Positions 1-8,150 of a stretch of 64,000 nucleotides of DNA are shown here, piece by piece (the stretch's first letter is position 1; each line of letters starts with the position of its first letter). The stretch comes from Verrucomicrobiota bacterium. Its GTDB lineage: Bacteria; Verrucomicrobiota; Verrucomicrobiia; Opitutales; Opitutaceae. The DNA lies in contig JAEZGX010000037.1 of the NCBI GenBank assembly GCA_023416735.1, positions 24,338 through 88,337 on the forward strand. Reading direction: 5' to 3'. The notes beneath the pieces are model-generated. The model searched no databases, was not told the origin of the DNA, and saw only the letters and a list, made by a program, of their open reading frames with translations. The position numbers and the translations under genes are program-made.

Positions 1-221
1 CCAGCCGGAGCCGGCCTAAGACCGTAGTTAACTTCATGAGAATGGTGGCCCGCGAAACAACGTGCCGCGTCGCCGCAACACAAGCTCTCACCCCGCCCCA
101 GGAAATTCTCCGCGAAAATCCAAACGTCTCGAACGCCCCGTCCCTCCCGCTCCAAACCCCTTGTTACGCATCTCTGCGCGAAAGTCTTTCGACCCGCGTG
201 CCGATAACAGCTTCGACTGTG

Positions 222-1019
222 ATGGCCCGCGAAAACCTCTCCGAACAGATCGACTTACAAAAGCTCCCGAGCGGCCCCCGCGTTCTCGCCCGCCTCAGCT
301 CGCTCGTTCATCGACCCGGAATCGACCTCGCCGAAATCGCCGAGCTCTTCCGCGCCGACCCGGCTCTCACCGCCCGCATCATCGCCGCGTGCAACAGCGC
401 CTTCTACTCCCCCGAAGCGCGCATCACCGAATTTCGCCAGGCGCTCCTTCATCTCGGATTTCGCGAACTCGTGCGGCTCGTCGAGATCGCCACCATCACC
501 GATCTACGTCGTCACCCTACTCACCTCTACGCCCAAACCGCCGACCACTTCTGGGAACGCTCTCTCCACACCGCCTTCGTCATGGACGAACTCAGCGGAC
601 GCGATCCTTTCGCCTACACCGCTGGCATCATGCACCTCGTCGGCGTCTGGGTGCTTTGCACCCTCACTCCCACCCACACGACTTCGATCGCCGCTCGTGA
701 ACTGGCCTTGCAGGCTCAACTCGAACAACTTCGCCTTGGCGTTTCGTTCGCCGAAGCCGGCGCCGCCGCCCTCGCCAAATGGGGTTTTCCCTTCGCGATC
801 TGCACCGCCGTCAACCGCCAGCTCACCCCGTCGCTCTGCCGCGACCCGCATCACCGCGCGCTCGCGATCCTCCTGAGCCGCGCCATCGCCATCACCGATT
901 GGCATTACGGCGCCAAAAACGAAAAATCCCTCATCCGCTCCGATCTCACCCTCACCGATCTCGAACACTGCAACGCCCGCGCCGCCCGCCAAACCGCAAA
1001 AATCGGCTTCGGCTTCTAG
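222..1019 (+). CDS. HDOD-domain signalling protein
   Basis: This 265-residue protein matches the HDOD family, helical relatives of HD phosphohydrolases that lack the metal-binding His/Asp pairs and usually act as protein-interaction or signalling modules. The HDOD fold spans about residues 10-205; the segment LLHLGFRELVRL is typical. I see no receiver, GGDEF or EAL domain attached and no signal peptide. An upstream in-frame ATG at 36 would add 62 low-complexity residues unlike the family, so I prefer ATG 222, immediately before the domain. It stands alone and converges on the DUF1264 gene. The family is well supported; the pathway is unknown. Confidence 0.82.
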   Translation: MARENLSEQIDLQKLPSGPRVLARLSSLVHRPGIDLAEIAELFRADPALTARIIAACNSAFYSPEARITEFRQALLHLGFRELVRLVEIATITDLRRHPTHLYAQTADHFWERSLHTAFVMDELSGRDPFAYTAGIMHLVGVWVLCTLTPTHTTSIAARELALQAQLEQLRLGVSFAEAGAAALAKWGFPFAICTAVNRQLTPSLCRDPHHRALAILLSRAIAITDWHYGAKNEKSLIRSDLTLTDLEHCNARAARQTAKIGFGF

Positions 1020-1075
1020 CTCCCCATGGAGCACCTCCCCCGGGTGAGCCACACTTCGCCAGCTTCAACCACTCC

Positions 1076-1909
1076 TCACCACGCGAGATAGCGCAGCATC
1101 TTCCCGCTTCTTCCCGCCGTCCCATCGGCCCCCGCGGGCGCCACCTTCTCCACACGGAGCTGGATCGCTTCACCCCGCTGCCAGGCGTCCGCACCCGGCG
1201 CGATCTCGCGCGTCGGAATTTTCTCCCGTGCCTTCCGCTTCTCGGCCGTATTCACGCCCACGTCCTCATCGCGCGCCCGCACCATCGCTTCATTCACCTG
1301 CCCATCTTCCGTAAAACTCATCATCAACTGCGGCACACCCAACGGCAGCTTGTCCCCGCGATCCACCTGCCACGTGTGCCAGGTTTTTCCATACGTCGTC
1401 ACGAGTTCCTCCATCAGTTCGTTCTCCGCCACGTCCGGCAACCCCGGCGCCACGAGCAAACCCGATTTCACCTCGTGGCGATGCGAGTGCCACAGCTTCT
1501 TCTCCTCTTCGGGCAACTCCCGAAACAGCCGTTCGCTGATGATGTATTCGATTCCAATCAGCCGCGCATCTTCCTTGTCCGAATCATAAATCACGCACTG
1601 CCGCACTTCGTCGTTCAGATGCGCGCAGTAATGATCCGCGCGGACCTGCCGCTGCATGTCCCCGCTGTAAGCGTGAAACCCGCACACATGCGCATGAATC
1701 CGCCGCAACGGCGCCTCGCGCTGCAACAGCTCCGCTCCCGCCTCCAAAACCTTCGTCTTCGCACTCTTCTCCTCTCCGGGCACCGCGTGTGTCCCATGCT
1801 CCGCCGCACCTACCCCCACGCCCCACAACACCGCCGCCAACACCAGCCCTCTTTTTGCGCCTTTTGCGCCTCTTTGCGGCCATCCCCGTCCGTTTTTATC
1901 CGCATTCAT
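1076..1909 (-). CDS. DUF1264 (OBAP-like) family protein
   Basis: The protein, up to 277 residues, carries the DUF1264 core known from plant oil-body-associated proteins and bacterial homologues of unknown biochemical role. The core runs from about residue 65 to 190 and includes the His-rich stretch IHAHVCGFHAYSGDM, the segment CVIYDSDKEDARLIGIEYII and LWHSHRHEVKSGLLVAPGLP. The N-terminus is odd: about the first 22 residues (Lys/Arg/Gly-rich) are encoded by a dispersed repeat also found at 3331-3360. The true start may therefore be GTG 1843, which would leave a short hydrophobic leader. It is the last gene of a minus-strand run (ligase, FAD enzyme, this gene). Confidence 0.8.
   Translation of the reverse strand: MNADKNGRGWPQRGAKGAKRGLVLAAVLWGVGVGAAEHGTHAVPGEEKSAKTKVLEAGAELLQREAPLRRIHAHVCGFHAYSGDMQRQVRADHYCAHLNDEVRQCVIYDSDKEDARLIGIEYIISERLFRELPEEEKKLWHSHRHEVKSGLLVAPGLPDVAENELMEELVTTYGKTWHTWQVDRGDKLPLGVPQLMMSFTEDGQVNEAMVRARDEDVGVNTAEKRKAREKIPTREIAPGADAWQRGEAIQLRVEKVAPAGADGTAGRSGKMLRYLAW
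1855..1886. repeat. Dispersed TTGCGCC repeat, copy 1
   Basis: Three reiterations of TTGCGCC/TTGCGGC spaced 9 and 10 bp apart, ending in GCGGCCATCC. The same order and spacing recur at 3331-3360 and, more loosely, at 5301-5329. This copy encodes the basic N-terminus of the DUF1264 protein if the upstream start is used. Confidence 0.7.
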
Positions 1910-1938
1910 TCTTCACCCTCCATTTGTCTTCTTTGGTT

Positions 1939-3285
1939 TCACCCCGCCGCCCGTAAATCTTCCGAAGCCGCTTTCGCTGCCAGCTGCCCCGACACCACCG
2001 CGCCTTCCATCGTCGCGATAAATTTCTGCCGCGTGTAATCCCCCGCCAATGACAACCCGCGCACCGGCGTCTTCTGCGCCGGCCGCAACCAGTCATTCCC
2101 CGGCGCCAGCGAATAAAAGTCGTCCGCATGATTCACCATGCGATACCGCGTCACCCGGTTCCGCACCGCCAGGCCAAGCTTGTCCGCATCCTCCAGCGCA
2201 ATCGCCAGCACGCGATCCACCGGCAACCCGATCAACTCCTCCGACGGCCCCATGATGATCGACAACCGCCCCGGCAGCCCGCGAAAGGTCGTCCTCCGCT
2301 GCTCGCTGAAACACGCCAGCGAGGTCCCCACGCCGAAGGTCGTGTGATCCACTTCCATCGGCGGCCCTTCCAACTCCAGTTGCAATGTCACCGCCGGCAT
2401 CGTCGGCAGCTTCAACAACCCTTCTGCCCACTCTGCGCTGCCAAACTTCGCCCGCACCAATTCCTGCGCCACGCGTATCGAAGTCGCCACTACCACATGC
2501 CGCGCCCGATGCTCCACGCCCGCCGCGCGCACGCCGACCACGCGTTCGTTTTCCACGATCAATTCGTCCACCGGCGCATTCGTCATCACTTCGCCGCCAC
2601 GCCGGCGAATCGCCTCCGCTAGCGGATCCGTCATGACTTCCGTCATACCGCCCGCAAACGCCCCCACGCGCATGCTCGCCGCATTATCCAGATACGGCGC
2701 GATCAACGCGATAAACGCATACGCCGAGAACCGGCTCGCCGACACGAAATAGATCCCCGACACGAGCGGCTCGAGCACCTTCGAAAACACCTCCGGATGC
2801 ACGTCGAGCGCGGTCGCATAATCCCGCACCGACTGCCCGTCCAACCACGCGGGCCGATCCGTGTAATCCGCGATTCCCTGCAGCACGAATCGCGAAAACG
2901 ACAGCTTCGCCGCGAGCGGCAGATAGTCGTTATTTCCCGCCACGTCGGCGAGGGTCTGCATCAAATTCTTCATGGGCGCCGCCGCAAACACCGCACTCGG
3001 TGCCGGTCGCGGCTGACGAAACTCCACTTCGTCCTCCCAAATCACGATCTCATCCCAATCCACGCCTGCCCGCTTCAACAACTCCGGCAGCGCGCGATAC
3101 ACACCGAGCACACGATGCAGCCCCGACTCCACGCGCATCCCGTCCGGCTCGATCCATGACGACGTCCGCCCGCCCGTCCACGGCTGCGCCTCCAGCACAA
3201 GCACCCTCCGTCCTTCTTCCGCCAACTCAAACGCACAGCTCAACCCCGCCAATCCCGCTCCCGCGACAATCACATCCACATCCAT
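1939..3285 (-). CDS. FAD-dependent amine-oxidase-fold desaturase/dehydroxylase
   Basis: This 448-residue flavoprotein opens with the dinucleotide-binding motif GAGLAGLSCAFELAEEG at residues 9-25 and the acidic strand end VLVLEA, and closes with the FAD-contact segment LSLAGDYTRQKFIATMEGA near residue 415. This layout fits the carotenoid desaturase (CrtP/PDS/ZDS) and hydroxysqualene dehydroxylase (HpnE) group, so the substrate is likely a polyisoprenoid. No phytoene or squalene synthase gene is in the window to decide between them. It lies 39 bp downstream of the DNA ligase and 29 bp upstream of the DUF1264 gene on the same strand, suggesting one transcript. Family call firm; substrate open. 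Confidence 0.8.
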   Translation of the reverse strand: MDVDVIVAGAGLAGLSCAFELAEEGRRVLVLEAQPWTGGRTSSWIEPDGMRVESGLHRVLGVYRALPELLKRAGVDWDEIVIWEDEVEFRQPRPAPSAVFAAAPMKNLMQTLADVAGNNDYLPLAAKLSFSRFVLQGIADYTDRPAWLDGQSVRDYATALDVHPEVFSKVLEPLVSGIYFVSASRFSAYAFIALIAPYLDNAASMRVGAFAGGMTEVMTDPLAEAIRRRGGEVMTNAPVDELIVENERVVGVRAAGVEHRARHVVVATSIRVAQELVRAKFGSAEWAEGLLKLPTMPAVTLQLELEGPPMEVDHTTFGVGTSLACFSEQRRTTFRGLPGRLSIIMGPSEELIGLPVDRVLAIALEDADKLGLAVRNRVTRYRMVNHADDFYSLAPGNDWLRPAQKTPVRGLSLAGDYTRQKFIATMEGAVVSGQLAAKAASEDLRAAG

Positions 3286-3324
3286 CCTCCCACCGACACC
3301 CCCGATCCTTCCCGGTTCGCCGCC

Positions 3325-4374
3325 CTATTCCTGCGCCTTCTGCGCCTTTTTGCGGCCATCCAAAAACTCCAGCATCCGCGATTTCTTCTGCCGCAATTGC
3401 TCCATCGTGCATTGCCGCGGCGCCTTGTCCGGACGCCACCGCAGCAAACTCGTCCCATGCCGAAATCGCCCGCTGGTCACGTGATCGAACGCCACCTCGA
3501 CCACCAGTTCCGGCTTCAACGCCACCCACTCCGTCGACCGCTTCGTCGCCCACCGACTCGGCCCGCCCGGAGCCTTCCCCGTGAAACCCTCACCGCCCGC
3601 CACCGCCTCCAACTTATTCGTCAACGCCGGCCGCTCCGCCGCCTTCAACCCCGAGCAAAAGCCCACATGGTTCAACTTTCCGTCCTCGTCATACAGCCCG
3701 AGCAACAGCGACCCGACTTCCTTCTTCTTCTCCGCATAACGAAATCCGCCAATCACACAGTCCGCCGTTTTCCGCGGTTTGATCTTCACCATCCCCGTCC
3801 GCTCGCCGCTCGCATACGCCGCATCGATCCGCTTCGCGATCAACCCATCCAAACTCGTCCCCGCTTCCCCAAACCACTTCTTCGCCACTTTCGACTCCGT
3901 CGTCGCCGGCGACAACCGCAGCGCCCCGCCTTCCACAAAAAACTTCCCCGCAAACGCCTCCAACTTCTCCCGCCGCTCCCTCAACGGCCGCTCCGCCAGC
4001 GACTCGCCTTTCTCATCCACGAGCAAATCGAACACCACCAACCACGCGGGCGTCGCCGCTGCCAGCTTCTGCACGCGGCTCGCCGCCGGATGCAGCCGCA
4101 GCAGCAAATCGTCAAACGACAGCGTCCCTCCTTGTGCGATCACCAACTCGCCATCCAACGCAAACCGCTTCGCCTTCACCTCCGCCACCGCCGCCACGAT
4201 CTCCGGAAAATACCTCCCCAACGGCTGCCCCGCCTTCGACCGCAACTCCACGTCTCCATCTTCTCGATACGCGAGACACCGAAACCCGTCCCATTTCGGC
4301 TCATACTGCCAGCCGCCTTCCGTCGGAATCTCTTCCACCGATTCCGCCTCCATCGGCGCGAGATCTGTTTTCAC
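3325..4374 (-). CDS. ATP-dependent DNA ligase, short (LigC-like)
   Basis: A 349-residue ATP-dependent DNA ligase made of an adenylation domain (about 1-200) and an OB-fold domain (about 210-340). The nucleotidyl-lysine motif I is EPKWDGFRC with Lys27; motif III-like ALDGELV, motif IV LDGLIAKR and motif V MVKIKPRK follow in order. There is no phosphoesterase or polymerase domain, which separates it from the LigD protein at 30262. Such ligases act in nick repair or Ku-dependent end joining in other bacteria. The last residues (GRKKAQKAQE) are encoded by the dispersed repeat at 3331-3360, so the natural C-terminus appears to have been extended or replaced by repeat sequence. Confidence 0.88.
   Translation of the reverse strand: MKTDLAPMEAESVEEIPTEGGWQYEPKWDGFRCLAYREDGDVELRSKAGQPLGRYFPEIVAAVAEVKAKRFALDGELVIAQGGTLSFDDLLLRLHPAASRVQKLAAATPAWLVVFDLLVDEKGESLAERPLRERREKLEAFAGKFFVEGGALRLSPATTESKVAKKWFGEAGTSLDGLIAKRIDAAYASGERTGMVKIKPRKTADCVIGGFRYAEKKKEVGSLLLGLYDEDGKLNHVGFCSGLKAAERPALTNKLEAVAGGEGFTGKAPGGPSRWATKRSTEWVALKPELVVEVAFDHVTSGRFRHGTSLLRWRPDKAPRQCTMEQLRQKKSRMLEFLDGRKKAQKAQE
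3331..3360. repeat. Dispersed TGCGCC repeat, copy 2
   Basis: Near-identical to copy 1 (1855-1886): CTGCGCC twice at 9-bp spacing, then TTGCGGCCATCC after 10 bp. It forms the 3' end of the DNA ligase gene, in the same orientation as copy 1 but read in a different relation to the gene. Confidence 0.7.
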
Positions 4375-4790
4375 CGCCCCACCGACACGGGCCGTTGAAA
4401 AAAGTCTCCCGCCTCCCCCGATCCCGCCGCCCGCGAAATTCCCTTAACACGCCGCTGGACTTTGGCACGCACCGCGCTTCACTCCGCCACAGCTTAAGCC
4501 AGTCGAGTCAGTGTCGATCAGAGTCAGTAACGAGAGAGCGTGATTCGAGTCAGGCAATCGTGCCGAACCGCACGGACTTCGTATCCGTCTCGGGAATCGC
4601 GCCATAGTTAGTCTCGCACGATTTCGTCAGTGATAGCAGGCCGGGGCGGACGCGTGTTCGCGCTTCTGACAGCGCGCCGCCATCCGGTGTCAGGACAGTC
4701 AGGTCAGGTCGTTCCCGCAAACGCCGTGCGCTCGCCGCGCGGCTCAACGTTCAACCCAAAAAGTTAGGACCGATGCCAGGAGGACTTCCC
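4375..4790. other. 416-bp non-coding stretch with GAGTCAG reiterations
   Basis: I find no convincing gene between the ligase and the gene at 4791. The heptamer GAGTCAG occurs at 4505, 4521 and 4547, and AGTCAGGTCAGG lies at 4697-4708. The stretch may hold divergent promoters or a leader RNA. A 65-codon minus-strand frame (4550-4747) has no recognisable features. Confidence 0.5.
4778..4783 (+). promoter_or_regulatory. Strong ribosome binding site AGGAGG
   Basis: A perfect AGGAGG, 7 bp before ATG 4791. It decides that start over the upstream in-frame ATG at 4773. It stands out because most other starts in the window have no clear Shine-Dalgarno sequence. Confidence 0.8.
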
Positions 4791-5207
4791 ATGAAACTAT
4801 CCCAACTGCTCAACGCCCGCGACGGCCTCAACCGCCGCGCGCAACTCGCCAACCTCGCGTTCGCTTACGAAACGCTCGCCGCGATCGCCCAACGTATCGC
4901 GCGCGCGCGTCTCACTGGTCGCGTGACACTAAAACCCATCGATCCCGAAGAGGATCGCTACTGGGCCACGCTCACCGCGCTCGAAGGTTCGCAAGCGGCG
5001 ATCGAAGAACACTTCACCAAAGAAGATCTCACCGATCTCGCCGACGCGATCGCCTACGCCACCGGCCGCTCGGGCCTCGAATTCACCTTCGAGATCTCCG
5101 CGTTCGCCGACATCTTCCTCGAACCGCTTCGCACCGCCCTCGAGCAAGCCGGCATCGAAATCGATCGCGCCATCCCGCACTTCGACACTCCCGAACACGC
5201 CTCCTAG
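4791..5207 (+). CDS. Hypothetical protein, small, predicted cytosolic
   Basis: I do not recognise this 138-residue protein. It has no signal peptide or membrane segment and is rich in Ala, Leu, Glu and Asp; the first 60 residues look helical (LNARDGLNRRAQLANLAFAY) and the last 60 could form an alpha/beta unit. The gene has the strongest ribosome binding site in the window and sits alone behind a long leader, which hints at high or regulated expression. It could be an orphan family restricted to relatives of this organism. Confidence 0.65.
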   Translation: MKLSQLLNARDGLNRRAQLANLAFAYETLAAIAQRIARARLTGRVTLKPIDPEEDRYWATLTALEGSQAAIEEHFTKEDLTDLADAIAYATGRSGLEFTFEISAFADIFLEPLRTALEQAGIEIDRAIPHFDTPEHAS

Positions 5208-5215
5208 CGGCTTCA

Positions 5216-5264
5216 TGGCTACGAGCGTGAGCGAGTGGCCGCCTGCTCGTCACGCTCGCTACCA
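5216..5264. repeat. Imperfect inverted repeat around GAGCGTGAGCGAG
   Basis: TGGCTACGAGCGTGAGCGAG at 5216-5235 is followed within 10 bp by its imperfect reverse complement (CTCGTCACGCTCGCTACCA). It could form a hairpin after the gene ending at 5207, but has no U-run, so it looks like a palindromic repeat and not an intrinsic terminator. Confidence 0.55.
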
Positions 5265-5300
5265 ATAGCGACGAGTGCCCGCACTCACGAGCCGTTCCTC

Positions 5301-5329
5301 CTTCGCGCCTCTTCGCGGCCTTCGCGGTT
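5301..5329. repeat. Dispersed TTCGCGCC repeat, copy 3
   Basis: TTCGCGCC, TTCGCGGCC and TTCGCGGTT in tandem at about 10-bp spacing. It is a variant of the TTGCGCC family at 1855 and 3331, here in the spacer just before the rsmB-like gene. Confidence 0.55.
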
Positions 5330-5386
5330 CGCCTCACCTCCCGCCTTCCCTTTCACCGCACAAAGGTGTTTCTTCTCGCGGCTACG

Positions 5387-6592
5387 ATGTTCGAATCCGC
5401 GATCCTCAACCACGCCGCCCGCGTCCTCGGCGAAACGGCGCCTGATTTTCCTGCCGACGCCGCCCTGCGCCGCTATCTCGGCCTCTCCCGCCGTCTCGGT
5501 CCGCGCGAAAAACGCGCCATCAGCCGCGCCGTGTTCATCTACTACCGCTGGCTGCAATGGCTTAACCCCAAGGAGTCGCTCCAAAAACAAGTCGCGCACG
5601 CCGCCGACTTCCACGACCGCTTCACGCGCGACCCGAAATCAATCAAACCCGAGACCCTCGCCGCCCGCGCCGTCCCCGACTGGCTCCGCGACGAAATGGA
5701 GCTCACCACGCCTTTCCTCCGGCAACTCCAACGCGAACCCGCCCTCTGGCTCCGCGCCCGCCCGGGAACGGCGGCAAAACTCGCCCAACAGCTCGGCGAC
5801 TGCACGCCACCACCGCCCCAAGTTCCGAGTTCCGAGTTCAGCGTTCCGAGCTCCGAACCTCAAACCCGGAACCCGGAACCCGAAACTCGAAACTTTACCA
5901 ACAGCATCGCCCCCGACGCTCTCCGCTACACCGGCCACCAAGACCTTTTTCTCACGCCCGCCTTCCACGCCGGCGCCTTCGAGATTCAAGACCTCGCCTC
6001 GCAAATCGTCAGCGTCGCCGCTGCCCCCGCGCCAAAACAAACCTGGTGGGACGCCTGCGCCGGCGAAGGTGGAAAAACGCTCCACCTCGCCGACCTGATG
6101 CAAAACAAGGGCCTCATCTGGTCCACCGATCGCAACCCGCGCCGCCTCGAAACCCTCAAGCGCCGCGCCGCTCGCGCCCATATTTTCAACTTCCGCACCG
6201 CCACCTGGGACGGCGGCCCCCGCCTCCCCACCAAGACCAAATTCGACGGCATCCTCGTCGACGCCCCGTGCAGCGGCGTCGGCACCTGGCAGCGCAACCC
6301 GCACGCGCGTTGGTCCACCACCCTCGAAGACGTTCACGAACTCGCCGCCGTCCAGCGCGCACTCCTCGAACACGCCGCCACTTCCCTCAAGCCCGGCGGC
6401 AAACTCATCTACTCCGTCTGCACGCTCACCCGCAGCGAAACCACCGCCGTCGCCGACGCCTTCACCGCCGCCCACGATGATCTCGAACCCCTCCCACTCT
6501 CTCATCTCTCAACCTCCAACTCTCAACTCACGCTCCTCCCCCATGAGCTTAACGCCAACGGCATGTTCATCGCCGCCTGGCGCAAACGCTGA
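5387..6592 (+). CDS. RsmB/NOP2-like rRNA m5C methyltransferase
   Basis: This 401-residue protein is an S-adenosylmethionine-dependent RNA cytosine-C5 methyltransferase of the RsmB/RsmF/NOP2 type. The SAM motif WWDACAGEGGKTLHLADL is followed by motif IV DAPCSGVGTW (Cys295) and motif VI SVCTLTRSE (Cys345); both catalytic cysteines are present. The first 60 residues form a short NusB-like helical region. Between the N-terminal half and the Rossmann core (about residues 146-170) lies a Ser/Pro/Glu/Arg-rich stretch encoded by a heptad repeat (5821-5893). ATG 5387 is preferred; GTG 5366 is possible. A second RsmB homologue lies at 42643-43977, so the two probably modify different rRNA sites. Confidence 0.85.
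   Translation: MFESAILNHAARVLGETAPDFPADAALRRYLGLSRRLGPREKRAISRAVFIYYRWLQWLNPKESLQKQVAHAADFHDRFTRDPKSIKPETLAARAVPDWLRDEMELTTPFLRQLQREPALWLRARPGTAAKLAQQLGDCTPPPPQVPSSEFSVPSSEPQTRNPEPETRNFTNSIAPDALRYTGHQDLFLTPAFHAGAFEIQDLASQIVSVAAAPAPKQTWWDACAGEGGKTLHLADLMQNKGLIWSTDRNPRRLETLKRRAARAHIFNFRTATWDGGPRLPTKTKFDGILVDAPCSGVGTWQRNPHARWSTTLEDVHELAAVQRALLEHAATSLKPGGKLIYSVCTLTRSETTAVADAFTAAHDDLEPLPLSHLSTSNSQLTLLPHELNANGMFIAAWRKR
5821..5893. repeat. Intragenic heptad inverted repeat (AACYCNN family)
   Basis: Five left-arm heptads (GTTCCGA, GTTCCGA, GTTCAGC, GTTCCGA, GCTCCGA) run directly into right-arm units of the complementary type (CCCGGAA, CCCGGAA, CCCGAAA, CTCGAAA). The array is in frame inside the methyltransferase gene and yields the 7-residue protein repeats VPSSEFS/VPSSEPQ. 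Confidence 0.85.
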
Positions 6593-6651
6593 TCCGCAAT
6601 CCCCCGCTCGCGCCCCGAATCGCCATTCCTCGCTCCGCCGTCCGAGTTCTT

Positions 6652-6716
6652 AACCCAAAACCCAAAACTCAAAACCCAGAACTCAACGGCCAGCGAAACC
6701 CCAAACTCCAAACTTC
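6652..6716. repeat. Heptad array AACYCNN, intergenic
   Basis: Five perfect-phase units (AACCCAA, AACCCAA, AACTCAA, AACCCAG, AACTCAA) at 6652-6686, a short gap, then three AAACNCC-type heptads at 6696-6716. The first 26 bp are identical to the start of the array at 15988. It fills the spacer between the two methyltransferase genes. Confidence 0.85.
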
Positions 6717-6726
6717 GACGCCGCCC

Positions 6727-7605
6727 TTGCCTCCCGCCCGCCAGAAAAAAATCTCCGCCAGCACCGTCCGCGCCGACTTCAACGATCTCACCGCCGTCCT
6801 GCATTACACGCGCGCCGCCCACGATCTCGGACTCTGGGAATCCGAACGCATCCTCATCGAACGCACCTTCACCGACCGCTCCGCCCCGCTCCTCGAAGCC
6901 GGCTGCGGCGCCGGCCGCGTCACCCTCGGCCTCTGGTCCCTCGGCTACCGCAATCTCACCGCCTTCGACTTCGCCGAAGAACTCCTCGTCCAAGCCCGCG
7001 CCCTCGCCGCCGAACGCTCCGCCGACCAGCCCCCGCACCCCATCCGCTTCCTCCAAGCCGACGCAACTCACCCCCTTAGTCATACATTATATTACAACGA
7101 CCAGTCGCCCGCCGATCTCACTTGTAATACAATAAATAACAAACCTCGCGACGTCCCCGCTCCCAAAAATTCCTCGCCCGTCCCCCACTTCGCCGGCGCC
7201 TTGTTCATGTTCAACGGCCTGATGCAAATCCCCGGCCGCGAAAACCGCCGCGCCGCTCTCCGCCAACTCCGCGCCGTCTGCGCTCCCGGCGCGCCGTTCC
7301 TTTTCACCACTCACGATCGCAACTCCTCGTCCACCGAGCGCGCACTTTGGCGCCTCGAACGCGTCCGCTGGGAACGCGGCGACCAGGACCCGCACCTGGT
7401 CGAATTCGGCGACCGCTACTTCGAAGAGGCCGGCACCGGCCGCACGTTCATGCACCTGCCCGACCGCCGCGAAATCCTCGACGACCTCGCCGTTACCGGT
7501 TGGACGCACGAGTTCGACTGCATGCGCTCCAAACTTTCCCGCGAATCCAAACCCGTCCGCGACTTCTCCGACGAATGTCGCTTCTGGATCGCCCGCGCCT
7601 CGTAA
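6727..7605 (+). CDS. Class I SAM-dependent methyltransferase with AT-rich insert
   Basis: A 292-residue Rossmann-fold methyltransferase. Motif I LLEAGCGAGRVTLGLW lies near residues 54-69, and the post-core strand FAGALFMFNGLMQIP near 155-169. The substrate is unknown. Residues about 115-155 are encoded by an AT-rich insert (ACATTATATTACAA and TTGTAATACAATAAA), whose codons (TTA, ATA, AAT) contrast with the GC-rich gene; removing it would restore the usual spacing between motif II and motif IV. The frame stays open through the insert. The start is a TTG at 6727, directly after the heptad array; I see no better start. Confidence 0.78.
   Translation: MPPARQKKISASTVRADFNDLTAVLHYTRAAHDLGLWESERILIERTFTDRSAPLLEAGCGAGRVTLGLWSLGYRNLTAFDFAEELLVQARALAAERSADQPPHPIRFLQADATHPLSHTLYYNDQSPADLTCNTINNKPRDVPAPKNSSPVPHFAGALFMFNGLMQIPGRENRRAALRQLRAVCAPGAPFLFTTHDRNSSSTERALWRLERVRWERGDQDPHLVEFGDRYFEEAGTGRTFMHLPDRREILDDLAVTGWTHEFDCMRSKLSRESKPVRDFSDECRFWIARAS
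7082..7141. repeat. AT-rich two-site palindromic element inside methyltransferase
   Basis: ATACATTATATTACA starts at 7082 and CACTTGTAATACA at 7119, 37 bp later. Both words recur in the same order and orientation at 49232 and 49291. The element is in frame in the methyltransferase gene. Confidence 0.75.
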
Positions 7606-7649
7606 CACCTCGAAGAGGACGCCCCCGCCCTCTTTCGCTTTCTCACCCC

Positions 7650-8150
7650 ATGAAGCCCCTTCCACTCCTCACCATCCTCTTTTTCTTCTCCGGGTTCATC
7701 CTCTCCCTCCACGCCGCCCCTGAATACCCCAAAATCGGCCCCGATATCTACGACACGAGCGCCTCCGGCGCCGAACTCATTGAGGCCGCCATCGAAAAAG
7801 CCCAGGCCGAGAAGAAACACATCCTCCTCGGTCTCGGGACCAACTGGTGCCCGTGGTGCCGCAAGCTCCATCACACGTTCCAAACGGCCCCCGAAGTTCG
7901 CGAACGCCTCGCTCGTAATTTCGTCCTCGTTTACATCGACATGAACATGCGCCGCACCCCCGCGCGCAACACCGACATCGACGAGCGCTACGGCCGACCA
8001 CTCAAACAGGGCATCCCCGTCCTCATCGTCCTCGACTCCAACGGCAACCATCTCGTCACCCAGGAGACCGGCGTTCTCGAGGAAGGCGCTGTCCACGACC
8101 CCAAAAAAGTCGCCGCCTTTCTCGATCTGTGGTCGCCCCAACGCCGCTAA
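7650..8150 (+). CDS. Secreted thioredoxin-fold protein
   Basis: The 166-residue product starts with a clear signal peptide (hydrophobic run PLLTILFFFSGFILSLHA, cleavage likely after HAA near residue 23). It then has a thioredoxin-like fold with the redox motif WCPWC (Cys67, Cys70) and the cis-Pro region KQGIPVLIVLD. This fits a periplasmic DsbD-gamma/YyaL-like thioredoxin that reduces or protects exported proteins. A cytochrome-assembly-type membrane protein follows 166 bp downstream, so a role in haem or cytochrome maturation is possible but unproven. ATG 7650 is chosen because it begins the signal peptide. Confidence 0.85.
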   Translation: MKPLPLLTILFFFSGFILSLHAAPEYPKIGPDIYDTSASGAELIEAAIEKAQAEKKHILLGLGTNWCPWCRKLHHTFQTAPEVRERLARNFVLVYIDMNMRRTPARNTDIDERYGRPLKQGIPVLIVLDSNGNHLVTQETGVLEEGAVHDPKKVAAFLDLWSPQRR

